Positions 40,618-50,199 are shown, numbered from the stretch's first letter. The stretch: DNA of 64,000 nt from Burkholderia thailandensis E264 (GCF_000012365.1 NC_007651.1:3162001-3226000), one strand, 5' to 3'. Numbers and translations: made by a program. Notes: a model not told the origin generated them from the sequence alone.

Positions 40618-42213
40618 CTACTTTTTCTTCGTCGTCTTGCGGCTCGCGGTCTTCGCGTGCGCGGGCTTCGCGCCGCTCTTCGCCGCGGCCTTCGGCGACG
40701 CCTTCGACGCGACGGGCGCCGCCTTGCGGCCCCGGCTCGACGCCTTGCCGCCCGTGCGCAGGCTCGCGCGCTCGATGCGACCGCCTCCAACCGACGTCGC
40801 GATCCGCTCGGGCCCGGGCTCCGCCGGCACCGCGCGGCCGACGGGCACGTGCAGCACCATCGTCTGGCCGGGCATCACGACCGCGCGACGCGTGCGGTTC
40901 CATCCACGCAGCTGCGCGACCGATACGCCGTAGCGGTTCGCGAGCGCCTCCATCGACTGCTTGCGGCGCACGCGGATCAGCATCTTGCGCGTATCCGGCA
41001 CGTCGGGCTCCATCGCGAGCACGCCGTTCTCGGCGACGTCGGCGCTGATGTCCTCGTCGTCGTCGTCGGTGCGCGGCACGACGATCGTCGAACCGGGCTT
41101 CAGCCGCATGCCCGCCGGAATCTTGTTCACCTGCATCAGCGTGTCCGCGTCGACGCCGATCTTCTCCGCGATCGCGGCGGGCCGCGCGCGCTCGGTGACC
41201 GTATACGCGGTCCACGACGACAGTTGGCCGTCGTACGTCTTGAGCCCCTTCTCGAACGCCGACGCGTTGTCGAACGGCAGCAGAATCTGCGGCTGCGTCG
41301 CGCCGAGGATCACCGGCTTCGAGAACGACGGGTTGAGCGACTTGAATTCGTCGAGCGGCAGGTTCGCGAGCTTCGCGGCGACCTTCACGTCGATGTCGCG
41401 CGACGTCGTGACCGTCACGAAATACGGGTGGTTCGGAATCTCCGGCAGCGTCAGGCCATACTGCTGCGGGTTCATCACGATGTTCTTGACTGCCTGCAGC
41501 TTCGGCACGTAGTTGCGCGTCTCGTTCGGCATCCGCAGGCTCTGGTAGTCGGTCGGCAGGCCGGCCGCCTGGTTGCGCGCGATCGCGCGCTGCACGTTGC
41601 CCTCGCCCCAGTTGTACGCGGCGAGCGCGAGATACCAGTCGCCGAACATGTCATGCAGGCGCGACAAGTAATCGAGCGCGGCGCTCGTCGACGCGAGCAC
41701 GTCGCGCCGCTCGTCCTGCCACATGTTGCGCTTCAGGTTGAACGTGCGCCCCGTGGCCGGCATGAACTGCCACATCCCCGCCGCCTTCGCGACGGACAGC
41801 GCCTGCGGGTTGTACGCCGATTCGATGAACGGCAGCAGCGCGAGCTCGGTCGGCATGTGGCGCGACTCGAGTTCCTCGACGATGTGATACAGGTACTTCT
41901 GCGAACGCTCGGTCATCCGCTGCACGTAGTCGGGACGCTGCGCGTACCACGACGCCTGCATGTCGACGAGGTCGCTCCGCAGATCGGGCATCTGGAAGCC
42001 GCGGCGAATGCGCGCCCAGAGATCGCTGTCGGCGGTGGTGAGGTCGCCGACCGATTGCTTGTCGACGTCGACGGTTTCTTTCGCGGAGGCGGACTTGCGC
42101 AAATAGTCCGAAGCGGCGTTCGGGTCGGAGGCCGCGGAATTTTGGGCGGTCGGCCCGGTGCCCGCGCAGGCGGCGAGCGTCAGGACCAACAGCGCACTAA
42201 GAAGGAATCGCAT
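40618..42213 (-). CDS. mltD: Membrane-bound lytic murein transglycosylase D
   Basis: A 531-residue lipoprotein: signal peptide MRFLLSALLVLTLAACAG with the lipobox LAAC at residues 13-16. The SLT domain (about residues 100-230) contains the catalytic glutamate in LLPFIESAYNPQALS and the family motifs AAGMWQFMPATGR and LALAAYNWGEGNV. C-terminal LysM-type modules (AYTVTERARPAAIAEKIGVD and RRKQSMEALANRYGVSVAQL) bind peptidoglycan. The last ~60 residues are a Lys/Ala/Ser-rich basic tail not needed for catalysis. The ATG at 42213 has AAGGA seven to eleven bases upstream on the coding strand side. It cleaves glycan strands to 1,6-anhydromuramyl products. Confidence 0.93.
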   Translation of the reverse strand: MRFLLSALLVLTLAACAGTGPTAQNSAASDPNAASDYLRKSASAKETVDVDKQSVGDLTTADSDLWARIRRGFQMPDLRSDLVDMQASWYAQRPDYVQRMTERSQKYLYHIVEELESRHMPTELALLPFIESAYNPQALSVAKAAGMWQFMPATGRTFNLKRNMWQDERRDVLASTSAALDYLSRLHDMFGDWYLALAAYNWGEGNVQRAIARNQAAGLPTDYQSLRMPNETRNYVPKLQAVKNIVMNPQQYGLTLPEIPNHPYFVTVTTSRDIDVKVAAKLANLPLDEFKSLNPSFSKPVILGATQPQILLPFDNASAFEKGLKTYDGQLSSWTAYTVTERARPAAIAEKIGVDADTLMQVNKIPAGMRLKPGSTIVVPRTDDDDEDISADVAENGVLAMEPDVPDTRKMLIRVRRKQSMEALANRYGVSVAQLRGWNRTRRAVVMPGQTMVLHVPVGRAVPAEPGPERIATSVGGGRIERASLRTGGKASSRGRKAAPVASKASPKAAAKSGAKPAHAKTASRKTTKKK

Positions 42214-42364
42214 GAAAATCTCGGCTTCCAACAACTGGAAATTGCAGGCGATAGTACGAAAGTGCGTGCTTCGCGTCAACAAAAAGGCCGAAAAAACCTG
42301 CTAAATCGGGTATTTGGGGCCGATTCTCCAGATTTCGGTTGAGCTTGCCCCGGCTCTCGCGCGC

Positions 42365-43171
42365 TCAACGAAAACGGTTTTTCCACTCGCGCATCAGCGT
42401 GAACGCCGCGAGCCGGTCGGGCGCCCCCTCGTGCAGTTGCGCTTCGAGCGTCGCGCGGATCGACGGGCTGTCCGCGCGCAGGAACGGGTTCACCGCGCGC
42501 TCGTGCGCGATCGTCGTCGGCAGCGTCGGCTCGTGGCGCGCGCGGCGCGCGAGCGCTTCGTCGCGCCACGCGGCGAGCGCCGCGTTGTCCGGCTCGCACG
42601 CGAGCGCGAACCGGATGTTCGACAGCGTGTACTCGTGCGCGCAGTGCACGCGCGTGTCGCCCGGCAGCGCCGCGAGCGCGTCGAGCGACGCGAGCATCTG
42701 CGCGGGCGTGCCCTCGAAGAGGCGCCCGCAGCCGCACGAGAACAGCGTATCGCCGCAAAAGAGGTGCGGCGCGGCGTTGCCCGGCCCGGCCGGCTGGAAG
42801 TACGCGATGTGGCCGCGCGTGTGGCCCGGCACGTCGATCACGTCGAACTCGAACGCGGGCGAACCGATGCGCACGCGCTCGCCGCCCGTCACGCGGTGCG
42901 TGAGGTGCTCGATCGCCTCGTGCGCGGGGCCGAACACCGCGAGCGGCTCGCCTTCGCGCGCGGTCGCGAGCAGCTCGGCCACTCCGCCGACATGGTCGCC
43001 GTGGTGGTGCGTGAGTAAAATAGCGGTCAGTCGCCAGCCTCGCGCGTCGAGATGGCGACGCACCGGCGCGGCTTCGCCCGGATCGACGGCGACCGCATGG
43101 CGGCCGTCCGATACGAGCCAGATGTAGTTGTCGTCGAATGCCGGCACCGGCACGTATTCCAGCTCGTTCAT
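42365..43171 (-). CDS. gloB: Hydroxyacylglutathione hydrolase (glyoxalase II)
   Basis: A 268-residue metallo-beta-lactamase-fold enzyme that hydrolyses S-lactoylglutathione in methylglyoxal detoxification. The binuclear metal motif THHHGDHVGG is near residue 55. Further ligands are in VPGHTRGHIAYF (near residue 114), FCGDTLFSCGCGRLFEG, and VHCAHEYTLSNIRFA (near 177), which is the characteristic glyoxalase II glutathione-binding segment. Its start is only 20 bases from the divergent methyltransferase start, an arrangement conserved with rnhA and dnaQ in many proteobacteria. Confidence 0.95.
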   Translation of the reverse strand: MNELEYVPVPAFDDNYIWLVSDGRHAVAVDPGEAAPVRRHLDARGWRLTAILLTHHHGDHVGGVAELLATAREGEPLAVFGPAHEAIEHLTHRVTGGERVRIGSPAFEFDVIDVPGHTRGHIAYFQPAGPGNAAPHLFCGDTLFSCGCGRLFEGTPAQMLASLDALAALPGDTRVHCAHEYTLSNIRFALACEPDNAALAAWRDEALARRARHEPTLPTTIAHERAVNPFLRADSPSIRATLEAQLHEGAPDRLAAFTLMREWKNRFR

Positions 43172-43191
43172 GGGCGCGCAATCACCGAGAT

Positions 43192-44004
43192 ATGTCTGAC
43201 CGTTCGATTATAGACTGGCCCGCCTGGACCGACTCCCCGCCCGGACGCTACGTGCTCGGCTGGGAGCAGGCGCAGCTCGACCGCACCGTGTCCGACGTGT
43301 TCGGCTTTCACGCGCTGCAGCTTGGGCTGCCGCAGCTCGACACGCTGCGCGAAAACCGCATGCCTTGCCGCGGCCTCGTGCTCGATCCGGCGAGCGGCGC
43401 GAGCGCACCGTATCACTATCCGTGGGCGCGCGAGGCGCACAGCGCCGAGCACGCGCCCGCCGGGCGCAGCACGGTGTGGTGCGACCTGCTCGATTTGCCG
43501 TTCGAATCGCAAAGCGTCGATCTGATCGTGATGCCGCACACGCTCGAGTTCACGTCCGATCCGCACCGGCTGTTGCGCGAGGCCGAGCGCGTGCTGATGC
43601 CGGAAGGCCAGCTCGTGATCACGGGCTTCAATTCGCTGAGCCTCTGGGGCGCGCGGCATTCGGTCGGCAAGATGGCGAAACGGCCGTTCGTCCCGGCGAC
43701 GCGCGACCAGATCACGTTCATCCGGCTGAAGGACTGGATCAAGCTGCTCGGCTTCGATCTCGAGCGCGGCCGCTTCGGCTGTTACCGGCCGCCGCTCGCC
43801 ACCGACAAGTGGCTGTCCCGCTACGCGTTCATGGAGGCCGCGGGCGACCGCTGGTGGCCGATCTTCGGCGCCGTCTACATGGTGACGGCGATCAAGCGCG
43901 TGCGCGGGATGCGGCTCGTCGGCCCGATCAAGATGAAAAAACCGGTGCTCGCGCCGGGCCTCACGCCCGCCGCCACCCCGACCACCCACCAAGAACATTC
44001 ATGA
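43192..44004 (+). CDS. SAM-dependent methyltransferase, class I
   Basis: A 270-residue protein of the methyltransf_11 type. The central segment [20 protein letters not shown] corresponds to motif II, followed by [20 protein letters not shown] (motif III). The N-terminal glycine-rich SAM loop is weak. It is always found between gloB and rnhA in related genomes (the YafS/YafE-like position), so it is probably a housekeeping enzyme of unknown substrate. The ATG at 43192 is chosen because earlier codons overlap gloB's start. Its stop overlaps the rnhA ATG by four bases. Confidence 0.83.
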   Translation: MSDRSIIDWPAWTDSPPGRYVLGWEQAQLDRTVSDVFGFHALQLGLPQLDTLRENRMPCRGLVLDPASGASAPYHYPWAREAHSAEHAPAGRSTVWCDLLDLPFESQSVDLIVMPHTLEFTSDPHRLLREAERVLMPEGQLVITGFNSLSLWGARHSVGKMAKRPFVPATRDQITFIRLKDWIKLLGFDLERGRFGCYRPPLATDKWLSRYAFMEAAGDRWWPIFGAVYMVTAIKRVRGMRLVGPIKMKKPVLAPGLTPAATPTTHQEHS

Positions 44005-44447
44005 CGTTGCAAACCATCGACATCTATACCGACGGCGCCTGCAAGGGCAATCCGGGCCCCGGCGGCTGGGGCGCGCTGCTGCGCTACGGCGCGCAGGAGA
44101 AAGAACTCTTCGGCGGCGAAGCCGGCACGACCAACAACCGGATGGAGCTCACCGCGGTGATCGCCGCGCTCGAGGCGCTCAAGCGCCCGTGCAAGGTGGT
44201 CGTCCACACCGATTCGCAATACGTGCAGAAAGGCATCAGCGAATGGATCCACGGCTGGAAGAAAAAAGGCTGGGTCACCGCCGCGAAGACGCCCGTGAAG
44301 AACGCGGACCTCTGGCAGAAACTCGACGCGCTCGTCGCGCAGCACGACGTCGAATGGCGCTGGGTGAAGGGGCACGCCGGCCATCCGGAGAACGAACGCG
44401 CTGACGCGCTCGCGAACCGCGGCGTCGAATCGCTCGCGCAGGCATGA
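44001..44447 (+). CDS. rnhA: Ribonuclease HI
   Basis: A 148-residue enzyme that cuts the RNA strand of RNA-DNA hybrids. The active-site residues are in [17 protein letters not shown] (Asp), [15 protein letters not shown] (Glu), [13 protein letters not shown] (Asp) and [11 protein letters not shown] (Asp), with the basic protrusion GWKKKGWV present. The ATG overlaps the methyltransferase stop (ATGA), indicating coupled translation. dnaQ follows after 58 bases, the classic rnhA-dnaQ pair (here in the same direction). Confidence 0.97.
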   Translation: MTLQTIDIYTDGACKGNPGPGGWGALLRYGAQEKELFGGEAGTTNNRMELTAVIAALEALKRPCKVVVHTDSQYVQKGISEWIHGWKKKGWVTAAKTPVKNADLWQKLDALVAQHDVEWRWVKGHAGHPENERADALANRGVESLAQA

Positions 44448-44505
44448 GCCGGCTCGCGCGCCCCGTCCCACTTCACGACTGACTCGAATTCTCCATTCTT
44501 CCGAC

Positions 44506-45231
44506 ATGCGCCAGATCATTCTCGATACCGAAACCACCGGCCTGAACGCCCGCGCGGGCGACCGCATCATCGAAGTCGGCTGCGTCGAGCTGCTGAACCG
44601 CCGGCTCACCGGCAACAACCTGCACTTCTACGTGAATCCCGAGCGCGACAGCGATCCGGGCGCGCTCGCGGTGCACGGCCTCACGACCGAATTCCTGCGC
44701 GACAAGCCGAAGTTCGCCGACATCGTCGATCAGTTGCGCGACTTCGTCCGCGACGCGGAACTCATCATCCATAACGCGCCGTTCGACCTCGGCTTTCTCG
44801 ACGCCGAGTTCGCGCTGCTCGGCCTGCCGGCCTTCTCCGACCACTGCGCGGGCGTGATCGACACGCTCGTGCAAGCCAAGCAGATGTTCCCCGGCAAGCG
44901 CAACTCGCTCGACGCGCTGTGCGATCGCTTCGGGATCAGCAACGCGCACCGGACGCTGCACGGCGCGCTGCTCGACTCGGAGTTGCTCGCCGAGGTGTAT
45001 CTCGCGATGACGCGCGGGCAGGAAAGCCTCGTCATCGACATGCTCGACGAAGCCGGCGACGCGCATCGCAAAGGCGACGAGCCGCAAATGGCGTTCAGCG
45101 GGCTCGACCTGCCAGTGCTCGCCGCGACCGACGAGGAACTCGCCGATCACGAGGCGCAACTCGACGCGCTCGACAAGTCCGTCAAGGGTGCGTGCGTATG
45201 GCGTAAGGAAGCGGCGGTCGACGGAGCCTGA
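44506..45231 (+). CDS. dnaQ: DNA polymerase III epsilon subunit (proofreading exonuclease)
   Basis: A 241-residue DEDDh 3'-5' exonuclease. ExoI is ILDTETTGLN at residues 5-14, ExoII is IIHNAPFDLGFLDAEF near residue 86, and ExoIII with the catalytic His is NAHRTLHGALLDSELLAEVY near residue 146. The C-terminal ~50 residues resemble the segment that contacts the alpha subunit. It is part of the replicative polymerase and follows rnhA. Confidence 0.96.
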   Translation: MRQIILDTETTGLNARAGDRIIEVGCVELLNRRLTGNNLHFYVNPERDSDPGALAVHGLTTEFLRDKPKFADIVDQLRDFVRDAELIIHNAPFDLGFLDAEFALLGLPAFSDHCAGVIDTLVQAKQMFPGKRNSLDALCDRFGISNAHRTLHGALLDSELLAEVYLAMTRGQESLVIDMLDEAGDAHRKGDEPQMAFSGLDLPVLAATDEELADHEAQLDALDKSVKGACVWRKEAAVDGA

Positions 45232-45453
45232 CCGCGGCGCCGCGCGGACGGCGAACGGCGAACGGCGGGCGTTCGGATGCGGATGTGCGGCGCACGTCAT
45301 CGGCGTTCCATCGATGCTCGCGTTGCCGGGCCGTTGCTCGGTTCGCTCGCGCCGGCTCGCGCCACCCGCCGGCCACGATCGCCGCGCGCCGCCGCCCGCA
45401 TTGCCGCCGCGCCACGCAGGCGGCGCGGCGCGCATCGCCTGATCGCGCCGATG

Positions 45454-45786
45454 TCACCCGCGCGGCTGGAGCGCGATCACCGACATCCCTGCGAGCGCGA
45501 GCGCCGCGCCCGCCGCATCCCAGCGCGACAGCGGCACGCCGTCGACGATCCGCAGCCACGCGAGCGCGACGGCGATGTACACGCCGCCGTACGCCGCGTA
45601 GGTGCGCGCGGCGGCGGCCGGATGCAGCGTCAGGAGCCATGCGAAGAGCGCGAGCGACAGCGCAGCGGGCGCGAGTAGCCAAACCGGCTTGCCCGCCTTC
45701 AGCACGAGCCACGGCAGATAGCAGCCGACGATTTCGGCGACGGCGGTCAAGACAAACAGCGCGGCGATCTTCGCGAGTGAGAGCAT
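45454..45786 (-). CDS. ynfA: YnfA/UPF0060 family membrane protein
   Basis: A 110-residue protein with four transmembrane helices: [40 protein letters not shown], the [20 protein letters not shown] segment and a last helix ending VIALQPRG. This pattern is diagnostic for UPF0060 (YnfA), related to small multidrug-resistance pumps. The ATG at 45786 begins at the first helix. It converges with dnaQ and is divergent from the proP leader. Confidence 0.9.
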   Translation of the reverse strand: MLSLAKIAALFVLTAVAEIVGCYLPWLVLKAGKPVWLLAPAALSLALFAWLLTLHPAAAARTYAAYGGVYIAVALAWLRIVDGVPLSRWDAAGAALALAGMSVIALQPRG

Positions 45787-45889
45787 GTCGGAGCGCGCGG
45801 GACGCGCCTCGGAAACGCCGCGCGACGCCGCGGCAATCGGCGCGATCATACCCCACGCGACGCCCGAAAACCGGCGCTCGAGCGGCAAT

Positions 45890-45919
45890 TTGCGCGATCC
45901 TCATTCATCGTGCTATCAT
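45890..45919 (+). promoter_or_regulatory. Probable promoter of the proP leader
   Basis: TTGCGC (45890-45895) and TATCAT (45914-45919) are 18 bases apart. The implied transcript starts near 45927, about 385 bases upstream of the proP start codon. Confidence 0.55.
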
Positions 45920-46018
45920 GTTGTCTCGTTCAACGGCCTACGCCTGTTTAATTATTTCGGTCACCCGACCGTTCGGCCCTGTGCCGCGACTGGCCGTCCG
46001 GAATTTCGCTCACAAGGA

Positions 46019-46042
46019 AGCGTGCCTTCGGGCAGCTTTTTT
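46019..46042 (+). terminator. Terminator-like hairpin inside the proP leader
   Basis: AGC and TGCC (46019-46026, one bulged G) pair with GGCA and GCT (46031-46037) around a TTCG loop, followed by six T (46037-46042). This is the form of an intrinsic terminator and would cut the leader after about 115 bases. Confidence 0.6.
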
Positions 46043-46103
46043 CGTTTCGACGCCCTCCAAGGGCATTCAACCGGCCGCGCGCCACGCGACGTGCCGGTTC
46101 GCC

Positions 46104-46129
46104 GACCGTCCCCGTGCGGCGGTCTTTTC
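46104..46129 (+). terminator. Second weak terminator-like hairpin in the proP leader
   Basis: GACCG (46104-46108) can pair with CGGTC (46120-46124), followed by TTTT. The stem is short, so the call is weaker than the first hairpin. Confidence 0.35.
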
Positions 46130-46313
46130 TCACGAGTGCAAGTGCGCGACGACCACCGGGTCCGCGCCGATCGGTTTCCGCCATGGATTAAGCGCTTCAT
46201 GCGCCCCGCTCACGCTCGCGACCCTTGTCCGATCGCGAGCCGCACTCTCCGGCAAACCGTGGCGAACCGCGCCCTGTCGCGCGATTCGGCCGCCGTCACA
46301 GGAGTTTTCGACC

Positions 46314-47798
46314 TTGACTGCAACACCCGCCCCCTCTACCCCGTCCATCGCGCCCGCCGAAGCGGCGCCCGCCGCCGCGCACGAAATCACCGTCGTCGAC
46401 CAGGGGCTCCTGAAACGCGCCGTCGGCGCGATGGCGCTCGGCAACGCGATGGAATGGTTCGACTTCGGCGTCTACAGCTACATCGCCGTCACGCTCGGCC
46501 AGGTGTTCTTCCCGTCGAGCAGCCCGTCCGCGCAGTTGCTCGCGACGTTCGGCACGTTCGCCGCCGCATTCCTCGTGCGCCCGCTCGGCGGAATGGTGTT
46601 CGGCCCGCTCGGCGACCGCATCGGCCGCCAGCGCGTGCTCGCGATGACGATGATCATGATGGCCGTCGGCACGTTCGCGATCGGCCTCATCCCGAGCTAC
46701 GACTCGATCGGCCTGCTCGCGCCCGCGCTGCTCCTCGTCGCGCGCCTCGTGCAGGGCTTCTCGACGGGCGGCGAATACGGCGGCGCGGCGACCTTCATCG
46801 CCGAGTTCTCGACCGACAAGCGCCGCGGCTTCATGGGCAGCTTCCTAGAGTTCGGCACGCTGATCGGCTATGTGATGGGCGCGGGCGTCGTCGCGCTGCT
46901 GACCGCCTCGCTGTCGCACGACGCGCTGCTGTCGTGGGGCTGGCGCGTGCCGTTCCTGATCGCCGGCCCGCTCGGCCTGATCGGCCTGTACATCCGGATG
47001 AAGCTCGAAGAAACGCCCGCGTTCAAGCGCCAGGCCGAGGCGCGCGAAGCGCAGGACAAGGCGGTGCCGAAAGCGCATTTCCGTCGGCAGCTCGCACGGC
47101 ACTGGCGCGCGCTGCTGCTGTGCGTCGGACTCGTGCTGATCTTCAACGTCACCGACTACATGGCGCTGTCGTACCTGCCGAGCTATCTATCGTCGACGCT
47201 GCATTTCGACGAGGCGCACGGCCTCGTGCTGATCCTGATCGTGATGGTGCTGATGATGCCGATGACGCTCGCCACGGGCCGCCTGTCGGACGCCGTCGGC
47301 CGCAAGCCGGTGATGCTCGCCGGCTGCATCGGCCTGTTCGCGCTCGCGATTCCCGCGCTGCTGCTGATCCGCACGGGCGAGACGTCACTCGTGTTCGGCG
47401 GCCTGCTGATCCTCGGCGCGCTGCTGTCGTGCTTCACGGGCGTGATGCCGTCGGCGCTGCCGGCGCTCTTCCCGACCGAGATCCGCTACGGCGCGCTCGC
47501 GATCGGCTTCAACGTGTCGGTGTCGCTGTTCGGCGGCACGACGCCGCTCGCCGCCGCGTGGCTCGTCGACGCGACGGGCAACCTGATGATGCCCGCGTAC
47601 TATCTGATGGGCGCGGCCGTGATCGGCGCGATCTCGGTGATGGCGCTGCCCGAGAGCGCGCGCCAGCCGCTCAAGGGCTCGCCGCCCGCCGTCGCGTCGC
47701 ACCGCGAGGCGCATGCGCTCGCGCGCGAGATCAAGCGCCGCGAGGCGGCCGAGCGCGACGACGGCGGCTATGCGAGCGCTGCGGCGCTGCGCGCGTGA
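46314..47798 (+). CDS. proP: MFS transporter, proline/glycine betaine (ProP) type
   Basis: A 494-residue MFS symporter of the metabolite:H+ symporter group. The N-terminus carries GAMALGNAMEWFDFGVYSYI and the subfamily motif LVRPLGGMVFGPLGDRIGRQ; helix 5 has LVQGFSTGGEYGGAATFIAE. These match ProP, the osmotically controlled proline/betaine importer. The start is a TTG at 46314 with AGGAG nine bases upstream; no ATG fits. The Ala/Glu-rich C-terminus (AREIKRREAAERDDGG) is a short version of the ProP cytoplasmic tail without a long coiled coil. A long leader with terminator-like hairpins precedes it. Related KgtP-like dicarboxylate carriers are the alternative. Confidence 0.85.
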   Translation: MTATPAPSTPSIAPAEAAPAAAHEITVVDQGLLKRAVGAMALGNAMEWFDFGVYSYIAVTLGQVFFPSSSPSAQLLATFGTFAAAFLVRPLGGMVFGPLGDRIGRQRVLAMTMIMMAVGTFAIGLIPSYDSIGLLAPALLLVARLVQGFSTGGEYGGAATFIAEFSTDKRRGFMGSFLEFGTLIGYVMGAGVVALLTASLSHDALLSWGWRVPFLIAGPLGLIGLYIRMKLEETPAFKRQAEAREAQDKAVPKAHFRRQLARHWRALLLCVGLVLIFNVTDYMALSYLPSYLSSTLHFDEAHGLVLILIVMVLMMPMTLATGRLSDAVGRKPVMLAGCIGLFALAIPALLLIRTGETSLVFGGLLILGALLSCFTGVMPSALPALFPTEIRYGALAIGFNVSVSLFGGTTPLAAAWLVDATGNLMMPAYYLMGAAVIGAISVMALPESARQPLKGSPPAVASHREAHALAREIKRREAAERDDGGYASAAALRA

Positions 47799-47974
47799 AA
47801 TTCGATCGCCGCGACGCAGCCGCGTAGGCGCGTCGTTCGATGACGGACCGCGGAGGCGGCCTTGCGATGCCCGACGGGCGGCGCGGGGCCGCTCCCGCGT
47901 TTTGCGCGCGGCGATGGCGGGCGAACGTCGTCCGCCACTCGCGGCGTTTCGCTCGGCTGCGGCAACCCGCCCGC

Positions 47975-48128
47975 GCCTTCCGCCTTCCGCCTTCCGCCTT
48001 CCGCCTTCCGCCTTCCGCCTTCCGCCTTCCGCCTTCCGCCTTCCGCCTTCCGACTTCCGACTTCCGACTTCCGACTTCCGACTTCCGACTTCCGACTTCC
48101 GACTTCCGACTTCCGACTTCCGACTTCC
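47975..48128. repeat. 22-unit heptanucleotide array in two halves (VNTR)
   Basis: Eleven perfect copies of GCCTTCC (47975-48051) are followed directly by eleven perfect copies of GACTTCC (48052-48128). The two units differ by one base. The array is between proP and the glutathione transferase gene; about 175 bases before it and 100 after it hold no gene. With a period of seven, frames through the array are open in both directions but give only artificial repeat peptides. Confidence 0.97.
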
Positions 48129-48227
48129 AGCGATCGTCAATCGGAGCCCAGGCTCGCCCCCGAGCGCCAATCTGCCCGGCATCGCACGGCCGGCGGCAGA
48201 GAGACCCGCACGGCCGAACCGTCCCGC

Positions 48228-48857
48228 TCAATCGAGCGGCGTGCCCTCGAACTCCGGCAGCGCCTCCGCCCGTGCGGACAACGCGGCGAGCGCCGGATAG
48301 CGCGCCGGATCGATGCGCTCGAGATCCGGATAGTCGCCCTTCATGAACTGCGTGAAGCGCCACGCGATCGCAACCGTCACGTCCGCCTGCGTGATCCGTT
48401 CGCCGACGAGCCAGCCGCTCGCGCCCGCGATGCCCGCGTCGAGCGCGCCGTATGCGGCATCGAGCTGGCCGAGCACGCGATCCAGCCACGGCTGGTGCTG
48501 CTTTTCGCCCGGCCGCAGGCCATGCTCGTAGACGACCTGCACCGTCTTTTCGGCCGCCGCGAGCGCGAGGCCCGTCAGTTCCAGCACGCGCACGCGGGTC
48601 GGCAGATCGTCGGGCATCAGCCGCCGCTGAGGCGCGACGAGCCGGTCGAGGTAATCGACGATCAGCGACGAATCGACAAGCATCGTGCCGTCGTCGGTAA
48701 AGAACGTCGGCGCCTTCACGACCGGATTGAGCGCCTTGAATGCGTCGAACTGGCGAAACACCGATATCGAGTGATGCTCGAACGGCAGGCCGAGCAGCTT
48801 CGCCGAAATCGCGACGCGGCGAACGAACGGGGAATCCAGCATGCCAATCAGCTTCAT
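48228..48857 (-). CDS. Glutathione S-transferase family protein
   Basis: A 209-residue protein. The N-terminal thioredoxin-like domain begins MKLIGMLDSPFVRRVAISAK with the catalytic-type Ser in DSPFVRR and the gamma-glutamyl-binding VDSSLIVDYLD near residue 62. The C-terminal helical domain carries WLVGERITQADVTVAIAWRF, the N-capping box of GSTs. It conjugates or reduces hydrophobic electrophiles; the specific class is unclear. The ATG at 48857 is at the first strand; the longer frame upstream is not domain-like. Confidence 0.88.
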   Translation of the reverse strand: MKLIGMLDSPFVRRVAISAKLLGLPFEHHSISVFRQFDAFKALNPVVKAPTFFTDDGTMLVDSSLIVDYLDRLVAPQRRLMPDDLPTRVRVLELTGLALAAAEKTVQVVYEHGLRPGEKQHQPWLDRVLGQLDAAYGALDAGIAGASGWLVGERITQADVTVAIAWRFTQFMKGDYPDLERIDPARYPALAALSARAEALPEFEGTPLD

Positions 48858-49099
48858 CGGTAACGCTCCGCGTGACGTGGGGACCGATGACTTTAGCGTG
48901 TCGCGCACGCTTCGGCTAGAGCCCGTTCCCGCCACTGCCCGGCGCGAGGCCGGCAGCCGGGCGCGACGCGCCGATCAACGCATGCGCCGCCAGGCGAGAC
49001 GGCATGACGCGATACGGCATGAGCCGGTGCGGTTGGCTCGACCTGGTTTCGCCGGACTCCGAGCGAGGCGCGAGGCGCGAGACCGCGCTGGCCGGCCGC

Positions 49100-49981
49100 T
49101 CACTGCTCGCGCAGCCACGCCGCGCCGAGCGGCCACAGCGCGCGGTTATCGTCGCGGAAATAGCCGAAGTGGCCGATCGCGTGCCGCCGGCGATCCGGCG
49201 AGATCTCGCGATACTCGACCTGCGCGGTCGAATAGAAGCGATGCAGCGCCAGCACCGCGGCGGGCGGCGCCATCCAGTCATCGCTGACCGTATACGCGAG
49301 AATCCGGCCGCGGTAGTCGCGGAAGTGCTCGCGCAGCGGACGGCCTGCGCCGTCGACCAGATAATCCGGATTGCGGCACCAGCGCGCCCATTCGCGCATC
49401 ACGCCCGACGGCAGATCGGCGCCGCGCCCCAGGCCGACGCGCCCCACCGGCAAGCGCGACAGCACGCCGCCCAACGCCGGCACGATGCCGAACCACAGCG
49501 GCGCGAGCATCAGCCGGCGCGGCCACGGCCAGAGCCGCCAATAGCCGCTCGGACAGCAGATCGACAGCAGCGCGGCGGCGCGGCCGTTGTTGCGCGCGAG
49601 GCCAAACATCTGGCCGCCGACGCTGTGCGCGACCGCGAGCAGCCGATGCGACGGCGCGAGCGCGGCGAGATGATCGAGCGCGCCGGGCAGATCGGCTTCG
49701 CCCCATTCGCGCAGCGTCGCGGTGTCGGCCTCGGCGGGCGGCTTGCGCGAATCGCCGACGCCGCGATAGTCGTAGGTCAGCACGGTGAAGCCGTCGCTCG
49801 CCAAGAAGCGCGCGTAGCGCTCATAGAAGCCGCGCGGCACGCCAAGCGCGCCGTTCATCAGCACGCTGCGGCCGTTGCTCGCCGACGACGCGCCCGGCGC
49901 ATAGAAAGTCCCCGTCAGCAGGCGGCCGTCCAGGGCGGCAAACCGCGTCGTCTCGGCCGTGATCGGCGGTCGTTCGTGCAT
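49100..49981 (-). CDS. Alpha/beta hydrolase (YheT-unrelated, serine hydrolase)
   Basis: A 293-residue hydrolase. The oxyanion region is VLMNGALGVPRGFYERYARF near residue 40, followed by LTYDYRGVGDSRK. The nucleophile elbow reads AVAHSVGGQMFG near residue 115 and the final histidine is probably in HAIGHFGYFRD near residue 270. The arrangement resembles uncharacterised predicted hydrolases of the COG4757 type. GAGG sits six bases before the ATG at 49981, so I prefer it to an ATG two codons upstream at 49987. The substrate is unknown. It lies downstream of the mdc operon on the same strand, 218 bases from the PLD-like gene. Confidence 0.8.
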   Translation of the reverse strand: MHERPPITAETTRFAALDGRLLTGTFYAPGASSASNGRSVLMNGALGVPRGFYERYARFLASDGFTVLTYDYRGVGDSRKPPAEADTATLREWGEADLPGALDHLAALAPSHRLLAVAHSVGGQMFGLARNNGRAAALLSICCPSGYWRLWPWPRRLMLAPLWFGIVPALGGVLSRLPVGRVGLGRGADLPSGVMREWARWCRNPDYLVDGAGRPLREHFRDYRGRILAYTVSDDWMAPPAAVLALHRFYSTAQVEYREISPDRRRHAIGHFGYFRDDNRALWPLGAAWLREQ

Positions 49982-50199
49982 CGACATCCTCACTATCGAG
50001 CGGCTATTGTGCAAGCGAACGCGGCCGGCCGCCAGCCGCCCTCCGACTCGCAGGGGAAACGGCGAACCCGAACCACCGGTTGCGGCGGCCTTGCCAGTCT
50101 TGCCGGCCTCATCGGTCGCGCCGGTCCGACCGGCGCCGCGAGGTCGGCGACGGCGCCCGCGCGGACGTCGCGGCGCCCGCGCGCCGCGGCCCGCGCCCG

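Noticed and set aside
47862..48863. Frames of repeated FRLPPSA / FRLPTSD peptides through the heptamer array
   Set aside because: Such seven-residue repeats appear in all frames because the unit is seven bases; the flanking parts overlap the glutathione transferase gene antisense.
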